From an uncultured Bacteroides sp. (GTDB taxonomy: Bacteria > Bacteroidota > Bacteroidia > Bacteroidales > Bacteroidaceae): a stretch of DNA of 10,763 nt. The notes below the pieces were generated by a model. The model was not told the origin of the DNA, did not search any database, and saw only the letters and a program-made list of their open reading frames with translations. The translations under genes and the position numbers were made by a program. This document shows positions 6,185 through 10,763 of the stretch, piece after piece; the stretch's first letter is position 1; every line of letters starts with the position of its first letter. The stretch covers positions 1 through 10,763 of the forward strand of contig CAJJYX010000112.1 in NCBI GenBank assembly GCA_905197435.1, in the 5' to 3' direction.

Positions 6185-8518
6185 TTACTCTTTTACACAA
6201 CGGATATTGGCAGCAATAGGATTATTCATTCCTGCCACATAGTAACCCAAAGTATAGCTGGCGCCAGGGAATATCATCATAAACATGCTTTGGCTACCAT
6301 CAGATGTCCAATAGAATCCTCCATATTTCATATAATCAGCTGTTTGACTAGCCACTACTGTTTGGCCAACTTGTCTATATGAATACTGACCCCAAGACAT
6401 CGGTCTGGCTACAAATTGAGTTGATGAGACTTGATTGCCCCATAGGTTGAAAACAGGCATAATATACCCGGATCCTCTGAAGAAACGGGATTGAACATGC
6501 TCGTCTTCCCAATCGATGCTTGTAATATCTGTTACGCTTTGGTCTACTACCAAACATTCAATTTGTAAAGCATAGAAACTGTTGTCCACTGCTAATCCTG
6601 TCCAGCGGAAAGCACATTTTGTACCATCAGCCAAAGTCTTGAACTGAGTAATGTCTTCATCCCATGCATTGCTTCCTCTATATCCATATTTACCATCAAT
6701 TAGAGGCATAATCTCTTGGAAATCAGCCTTGGTCGGCAATCTCCATCCCTCAGGACATGGAGAAGTATAGGTATATCCATTGCTTTTAGCTCGTTCATAC
6801 CATGTTTGATTATCAATAGTTTTATAATCATACTGATGGTTTTCCGAACTGTATCCTGTGAAATATTTATCTATTAAGAAGAGATCCGGATATTGGGAGA
6901 TACTGGACTCTCTGTACTTTTGAACAGGTGTTGTGCTACCTGTCAGCGGATAAGCATTTCTACTAGAAGGTATGCTGGTTATATTGATTGCATAAAAATC
7001 TTGTGCTTCTGAAGCATTTTGGTATCCATAGTTACGTCCAAACTGATAGTAATATCCACGATTCTTATAGCTGGATGCAAATGTAGCTTTCACGGAAGCA
7101 CCACTACCGCTACGTACCAAATCGGATTCTGCCCATTTCAGCAACGGGTTCTTGCTATGATCTACTTCTCCTTGCTTTCCTTTCTGTGTGAAAGTAATCT
7201 CTACATACTTCTTTGTATTCTGGTCCTTTGCCTGTTCCAGCTTGTTTACGGCTTTTACGGTCAGGCTCTTGGTGTCTGATTCATTGGCAGGAATGGTCAG
7301 TGTCCAATATGATTTCTCCCACAAATATTCTGCACGGGTGTCGGCGGGTTCTGTCATGGTCCATCCGTCGGGCAGTGTAGTCCAAGAGGTTACGGCTTCG
7401 ATGTTGGCACTTCCTACGTAGATTTTGTAGACTTTGGCATCTGTGGATTCCAGTTCCACAACGGCTGTTTTGGTCTCATCGGTAGGATATACGGCTGTGG
7501 CGGCAGGTGCGGTGGCCAGTTGTTCGTTTTCGTATTCGGTGGCGGTCATCTTCAGCTCTTCGCCTGCTTCCAGATCACCCGAGAAATCGGCTGCGTTCCA
7601 GTCGCTGACGGTGATGCTTGCCTCTATGGAGTAGAAACCGTTGATGCGGGCAATGTTGACAGTGTAGCGGTGGTTGCGCTCGATGGCGATTTCTTCGCCC
7701 TCTTTGTTGACGAACGGTACCACGAAAGTGGCTTCTTTTTCAGTTTCACCCACTTTTACGTTACCTGTCACTTTTACTTCTTTCACTGTGCCGGCTGCTG
7801 TTTCGTAGGGGTAGAGTGTAGTACCGGAGATTTCTATGGTTTCTTTACTGCCGTTGTATGCTTCTTCGTTAGGGAAGATGTAGGAGTTGGCGGCGGCAGC
7901 CAATGCGATGCTTGTCGGCTCGAAGCTGAGGCCTTCTTGGGGAGCTACCACGAGGTCGACGCGGGCTGATACGCGTTTGAGCATTGCTGCGTCTTGTATG
8001 ATGGCATTGTTCACTCCTTCGCCCCAGTCAGCCAATTCGGCTTGTGCTGTCATGGCAAGGGGAGTGGCGGGGTTGTTTCCCATCTTGTTCATCAGCAGGG
8101 CTTGGAAATCTGCTTCGGGCAGGTTGGCAGATGCGCTTGTCAGTGCGCTGATTCCTGTGCCGTTGGCCACGAAGTACACCTTCTTGGGACCGCGCTCCTC
8201 GATACCAGTCAGGGCTACGGTGTGGGTGGTTTCCTCGTTGTTCCAGGTCAGGTTATTGTATATTTTTTCCAGTTTATATTCGTTGCTTTCGCCTTTGGAG
8301 AAGAGGTAGGCGCTGAGACTTTTCACTTCAGATTCGGCTTCGGTGGCTATGGTAGCGCGTGTGGTTGCACCGATGTCGTTGGTACGTAGATTAATGGAGA
8401 GTGTGTTCCCTTCTGTCGGAAATCCATTCAAGACATCCGTTTCGTTGGAACAAGCTGTCGCCATGCAGACGGTCAGTGCTCCAACCAGCATTCTGAAAAT
8501 CTGTTTCTTTCTCATCAT
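6185..8518 (-). CDS. Fimbrillin-family lipoprotein with C-terminal FISUMP-like domain (candidate pilus tip adhesin)
   Basis: A 777-residue lipoprotein. Signal peptide 1-22 with lipobox ending in C23; the start could be either of the two first Met codons. Residues 40-310 form a FimA-type pilin domain: Arg processing-like site ATTRA (R54), EAESEVKSLSAYLF (60-73), VYFVANG (114-120), ADFQALL (136-142), LKRVSARVDL (180-189), closing with ITVSDW (302-307). Residues about 340-446 look like a BACON-type or similar beta-sandwich (WTLTIPANES at 405-414, VEITFTQKG at 439-447). Residues about 455-777 carry the Fibrobacter-type FISUMP signature: CPEGWRLPTKADF (588-600), FYWTSDGS (735-742) and the end AANIRCVKE (769-777). 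Known: FISUMP domains occur at the C-terminus of Bacteroidetes surface proteins; their ligands are mostly unknown. Inference: a pilin body plus a large C-terminal head suits a tip subunit that presents a binding domain. The C-terminal third is clearly more AT-rich than the rest, suggesting a swapped module. Middle gene of the operon. Confidence 0.8.
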   Translation of the reverse strand: MMRKKQIFRMLVGALTVCMATACSNETDVLNGFPTEGNTLSINLRTNDIGATTRATIATEAESEVKSLSAYLFSKGESNEYKLEKIYNNLTWNNEETTHTVALTGIEERGPKKVYFVANGTGISALTSASANLPEADFQALLMNKMGNNPATPLAMTAQAELADWGEGVNNAIIQDAAMLKRVSARVDLVVAPQEGLSFEPTSIALAAAANSYIFPNEEAYNGSKETIEISGTTLYPYETAAGTVKEVKVTGNVKVGETEKEATFVVPFVNKEGEEIAIERNHRYTVNIARINGFYSIEASITVSDWNAADFSGDLEAGEELKMTATEYENEQLATAPAATAVYPTDETKTAVVELESTDAKVYKIYVGSANIEAVTSWTTLPDGWTMTEPADTRAEYLWEKSYWTLTIPANESDTKSLTVKAVNKLEQAKDQNTKKYVEITFTQKGKQGEVDHSKNPLLKWAESDLVRSGSGASVKATFASSYKNRGYYYQFGRNYGYQNASEAQDFYAINITSIPSSRNAYPLTGSTTPVQKYRESSISQYPDLFLIDKYFTGYSSENHQYDYKTIDNQTWYERAKSNGYTYTSPCPEGWRLPTKADFQEIMPLIDGKYGYRGSNAWDEDITQFKTLADGTKCAFRWTGLAVDNSFYALQIECLVVDQSVTDITSIDWEDEHVQSRFFRGSGYIMPVFNLWGNQVSSTQFVARPMSWGQYSYRQVGQTVVASQTADYMKYGGFYWTSDGSQSMFMMIFPGASYTLGYYVAGMNNPIAANIRCVKE

Positions 8519-8548
8519 GTCAATCTGTTGTTTAAATTAATAGTTCAA

Positions 8549-8662
8549 TCATTCCCAAGGGATTACTTCACCTCCTGTAGAGGATTCGTATCCCTGTTCT
8601 ACATTCACGATAACTACTTCCACAGTAGGCGGAACATAGCTTTCAGATTCTTCTTTTTTCAT
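8549..8662 (-). CDS. Small 37-residue peptide leading the fimbrillin operon
   Basis: An open frame of 38 codons including stop, starting at the ATG whose complement is 8660-8662 and ending with TGA at 8551-8549. The product begins MKKEESESYVPPTVEVVIV and ends STGGEVIPWE. It has no signal peptide or membrane segment and is acidic, with a beta-prone middle (VEVVIVNVEQG). It lies only 30 bases upstream of the 777-residue lipoprotein gene on the same strand, so it would be the first gene of the operon. I recall similar short proteins (PPxVEV...VEQGF, Trp near the end) next to Bacteroides fimbrillin genes but cannot name a family, and no function is known to me. It could alternatively be a leader peptide whose translation controls the genes behind it. 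Confidence 0.6.
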   Translation of the reverse strand: MKKEESESYVPPTVEVVIVNVEQGYESSTGGEVIPWE

Positions 8663-8718
8663 AAATAAACTGAATTAGTAAGCCTTCCCAGTTCCTTGCG
8701 GGCTTGTGGTTTGTTTAA

Positions 8719-8900
8719 ACAAAGAAGCGTGGAACTGCTGTGCCGTTTCTTGGATCAAGCGAGAACTGACGTTCTTTCTTCATACAGTAAACGGCAAGAA
8801 GTTCCACGCTTTCGACATGGAGAACCAACTGTGCCATTTCTATATGTGTTCGTTTAGAAAATTTCCTAGGTTTTCTTTAAACAAGAATGGAGCACAACGC
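8719..8900 (-). repeat. Structured repeat element, copy B (182 bp)
   Basis: Bounded by ACAAAGAAGCGTGGAACTGC at the left and CACAACGC at the right (plus-strand reading), the same ends as copy A. Hairpin 1: AGAAAA (8856-8861) and TTTTCT (8871-8876) around loop TTTCCTAGG, extended by GTTT (8852-8855) with AAAC (8879-8882). Hairpin 2: 11 perfect pairs, AAGCGTGGAAC (8725-8735) with 8801-8811, then 7 more, GCCGTTT (8742-8748) with 8789-8795, and an apical AGAAC/GTTCT hairpin (8762-8775). On the minus strand hairpin 2 is followed by TTCTTTGTTT, a terminator-like tail. Ends 57 bases before the start codon of the small peptide gene. Confidence 0.75.
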
Positions 8901-9010
8901 TTCGATAAATAATGGCTTTGATTTTGATTTCTTCCTGCTTTTCCTCCTTCAAGTTCCGGCCCTATTGCAGTTCCGAGGTGAGACCGGTGATTATTTGTTG
9001 TAGTATAGAT

Positions 9011-9191
9011 ACAAAGAAGCGTGGAACTGCGTGTCGTTTAATTATAAAGAAGGCCCTAGGAAGCCCGAACACAACTTAAACAAACAGCAGATTCACGCCT
9101 ATATAGCATAGAAAATCCGCTCTGTCATTCTTTCGTTGTATTCATTTAGAAAATTTCCTAGGTTTTCTTTACAACACTGAAGACACAACGC
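9011..9191 (-). repeat. Structured repeat element, copy A (181 bp)
   Basis: A direct-orientation relative of copy B, with the same 20-base left end, the same core (TTTAGAAAATTTCCTAGG plus TTTTCTTTA) and the same CACAACGC right end, at nearly identical spacing. Hairpin 1: AGAAAA (9148-9153) with TTTTCT (9163-9168), extended by GTTGTA (9135-9140) with TACAAC (9170-9175). Hairpin 2: GCGTG (9019-9023) with CACGC (9094-9098), CTGC (9027-9030) with GCAG (9087-9090), and GTTTAA (9036-9041) with TTAAAC (9076-9081). The interior between the conserved ends is much diverged from copy B, yet both hairpins are retained. Confidence 0.75.
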
Positions 9192-9233
9192 CTCTATTAT
9201 ATTGTTACAAACGGCATTACCGTTTTGAGGAGA

Positions 9234-9241
9234 CAAAAATA
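9234..9241 (-). promoter_or_regulatory. Possible -7 promoter element (TATTTTTG), minus strand
   Basis: On the minus strand TATTTTTG fits TAnnTTTG, about 45 bases before copy A of the structured repeat. No clear TTTG -33 element lies at the expected distance, and the surroundings are AT-rich, so a chance match is possible. If real, the operon leader would be about 565 bases and include both repeat copies. A small hairpin AAACGG/CCGTTT (within 9208-9226) lies right after it. Confidence 0.35.
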
Positions 9242-9375
9242 ATGAATTATTCTGAAAATATAAATATGTATATTGCTTTTTTTTGCTTGGATATTTCATC
9301 CGGTTGCATTAATGTCAGTTTGATACAGGAATATTAATATTTCATTAAATTTTGCAAGTTCTTCATGTTATTGAG

Positions 9376-10763
9376 TTACCCTTCCTTTACGTTCTTCTTT
9401 TGCTGCTCGCTATATTGGCGGGGCGGCATACCGTAGCGTTGTGAAAAGGCTTTATAGAAAGTGCTGCGGTTGGTGAATCCCGTGCGGTCCATCAGCTCAT
9501 CAATGGTGAAATTGCCGGAAACCAACAGGCGTTCTGCCGTGGAGAGGCGGTACTCTTTGATGATGTCGGCGGGGGATTTGTCGGTAAGTGGTTTCAGCTT
9601 GCGGTAGAACTGCCGGCTGCTGTAGCCCATCTCTTTGCTCAGGAGTTCCACTTGCAGGTCGGGATTGGCCAGATTCTTCTCGATGACTTCTGTCATTTTC
9701 TCCAGGAACTCCTGCTCTTCTTTATGCAGGCAGCTGCCTTCTTTCCAGGTAAAGGTGCTGAGTACCGAACTATAATACTCTTTCAGGCTTTCTTCGCGGC
9801 GGATGAGGTGGTAGGCCATCTTTTCCAGGTATTTCACATTGAAAGGCTTGGTGACATAGGCGTCTGCCCCCGATTCCAGTCCTTTTACCTGGTCGTCTTC
9901 GTGGTGCAGGGCCGAGAGCAGGATAAGTGGAATGTGGCCCCATAACTTATGTTGCTTGAGGGTGGAGGTGAAGGAGAGCCCGTCTATCTCGGGCATCATC
10001 ACATCTGAGATGATGAGATCCGGTTGTCGTTGCTCCAAGCTGTCCAGTGCCTTTTGAGAATTGCTGAAGGAGAGTACATTGTATTTTTCCGCGAATATTT
10101 CGGATACGAACCACAGCATGGATGGGTCGTCATCTATCACCATGATGGTCTGCTTGCCTGCGTCGAATTCTCCGGTGTGCTTTTCGGGCAGTTCCTGCAC
10201 TTCTTTGGCGGGAATGTTTGGAGAAGCCGTTTCATAGGCGGTTTGCGGCACTTCCTGCCCGTTGGGTGGCAGCGAGGGCAGGCTTACGGTGAAGGTGGTC
10301 AGTTCGCCCGGTGTGCTTTCTATGTTTATGTCTCCTTCCAGCAGTGTCACCATGTTTTTGCAAATGGTCAGTCCCAGTCCGTTTCTTGAGTTTTTGCCGT
10401 TCATCTCCACGTTGTCGAGAATCTTGTAGCGGTCGAATATCTTTCCGAGGTTTTCCGGTGTGATGCCCTTGCCCGTATTGGCTATCTTCAGGATGAGACG
10501 TTCGTTTTCCGTATACAGTGCCACGCTGATGTTCCCTTTGTCGGGTGTGTACTTGAAAGCGTTGGATATGAGATTCCCCGCTATTTTGTTGAAGCAGCCC
10601 AGATCGGTGTTCCATGTCAGTTCGGGTGTGATGTCAAGGCGGTAGTTCATTTCTCTGTTTTCCGCCATGTCGTCGAAAGATTCAGCTATGTCCCTTAATT
10701 TATCGGAAACAGGTTGCGGCTGTATGGAGAGCATTTTATTCCCCGTTTCCAGTCTTCTGAACT
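9376..10763 (-). CDS. Hybrid two-component system regulator (HTCS), C-terminal part; runs off the right edge
   Basis: Partial: the frame stays open to the window edge (FRRLETGNK precedes the first in-window Met at 10734), so about 461 C-terminal residues are visible of a protein that in this family is usually around 1300. These inner-membrane sensors join a periplasmic sensor, histidine kinase, receiver and DNA-binding domain in one chain. Numbered from that Met: end of the HisKA helix (the phospho-accepting His is outside), kinase ATP-binding domain with N-box NLISN (54-58), G1 box NTGKG (86-90) and G2 box GLG (119-121); linker about 152-193; receiver domain with acidic pocket DDD (201-203), phospho-acceptor D244 in SDVMMPE, S274 and K296; and an AraC-type helix-turn-helix domain (about 343-441, two helix-turn-helix motifs ending GFTNRSTFYKAF...GMPPRQY). 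Oddity: Asn replaces the usual Asp of the G1 box. Its target may be a polysaccharide-use locus to the right or the fimbrillin operon to the left; the sequence does not decide. Confidence 0.9.
   Translation of the reverse strand, partial: FRRLETGNKMLSIQPQPVSDKLRDIAESFDDMAENREMNYRLDITPELTWNTDLGCFNKIAGNLISNAFKYTPDKGNISVALYTENERLILKIANTGKGITPENLGKIFDRYKILDNVEMNGKNSRNGLGLTICKNMVTLLEGDINIESTPGELTTFTVSLPSLPPNGQEVPQTAYETASPNIPAKEVQELPEKHTGEFDAGKQTIMVIDDDPSMLWFVSEIFAEKYNVLSFSNSQKALDSLEQRQPDLIISDVMMPEIDGLSFTSTLKQHKLWGHIPLILLSALHHEDDQVKGLESGADAYVTKPFNVKYLEKMAYHLIRREESLKEYYSSVLSTFTWKEGSCLHKEEQEFLEKMTEVIEKNLANPDLQVELLSKEMGYSSRQFYRKLKPLTDKSPADIIKEYRLSTAERLLVSGNFTIDELMDRTGFTNRSTFYKAFSQRYGMPPRQYSEQQKKNVKEG

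Larger units (their letters stand above)
8663..9375. other. 713-base gene-free region between regulator and fimbrillin operon
   Basis: No credible gene on either strand: the short open frames at 8706-8912 (+) and 9099-9299 (-) run through repeat copies and have no protein-like features. The region holds two copies of a structured repeat (8719-8900 and 9011-9191), a 110-base spacer between them, a possible minus-strand promoter (9234-9241) and an AT-rich stretch (9235-9375) with a 12-base palindrome AATATTAATATT (9330-9341). It most likely contains the promoter and a long leader of the operon to its left, and the 3' end of the regulator mRNA. No obvious terminator follows the regulator gene. 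Confidence 0.6.

Noticed and set aside
8706..8912. 68-codon plus-strand frame and a 40-codon minus-strand frame through copy B of the repeat
   Set aside because: Both run through the long hairpin arms and have no protein-like pattern. Copy A, with the same structure, does not keep either frame.
9099..9299. 66-codon minus-strand frame ending in copy A
   Set aside because: It starts in AT-rich intergenic DNA upstream of the likely promoter and ends within the repeat. No features support a protein.
9330..9341. Palindrome AATATTAATATT downstream of the regulator gene
   Set aside because: It lies in very AT-rich DNA where such palindromes arise by chance, and no second copy or promoter alignment supports a binding site.
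8663..9375. Invertible promoter, as used for phase-variable surface genes in Bacteroides
   Set aside because: The two large repeats are in direct orientation and no pair of short inverted repeats flanking a promoter was found. A recombinase gene is also absent from the window.
1..10763. CRISPR array, tRNA, rRNA or insertion sequence
   Set aside because: No regularly spaced repeats, no cloverleaf-like sequence, no rRNA segment and no transposase or integrase frame was recognised anywhere in the window.

Overview
The window looks like a chromosomal segment of a Bacteroides-type gut bacterium (Bacteroidota, Bacteroidales). Four things point there: TAnnTTTG-type -7 promoter elements with no clear Shine-Dalgarno sequences; a MutS whose sequence closely matches what I remember of Bacteroides MutS; Bacteroidales type V pilus (fimbrillin-family) lipoproteins; and a hybrid two-component regulator ending in an AraC-type DNA-binding domain. 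No database search was possible, so family names rest on motifs and memory.

Layout. Positions 1-477 hold no convincing gene, only a promoter for the HU-like DNA-binding protein gene at 478-978. The intergenic stretch 979-1495 holds a long stem-loop repeat (1057-1125), a probable minus-strand small RNA with its own promoter and terminator (about 1200-1297), and the mutS promoter with a leader hairpin. mutS (1496-4111, +) is complete and normal. It converges on a minus-strand fimbrillin operon. The space between (4112-4331) carries two tandem terminator-like hairpins reading from the minus strand plus a pair of competing hairpins.

The fimbrillin operon reads right to left. It starts with a 37-residue peptide gene (8662-8549). 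Next is a 777-residue lipoprotein (8518-6185) with an N-terminal pilin domain, a middle beta-sandwich-like segment and a C-terminal FISUMP-like domain, so it is a candidate pilus tip adhesin. Last is a 586-residue lipoprotein (6092-4332) made of two fused pilin-like domains. The second pilin domain of the 586-residue protein is visibly homologous to the first domain of the 777-residue protein, so the two probably belong to one surface fibre system.

Upstream of the operon is a 713-base gene-free region (8663-9375). It contains two direct copies of a structured element of 181/182 bp. Their ends and a CCTAGG core are nearly identical, while the interiors have diverged in a way that keeps the same two hairpins. 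This is the most interesting signal in the window; it could be a leader or attenuator RNA of the pilus operon, a small RNA, or a MITE-like repeat. Right of it, and running off the window edge, is the C-terminal part of a hybrid two-component system protein (9376 to beyond 10763, -), transcribed in the same direction as the pilus operon.
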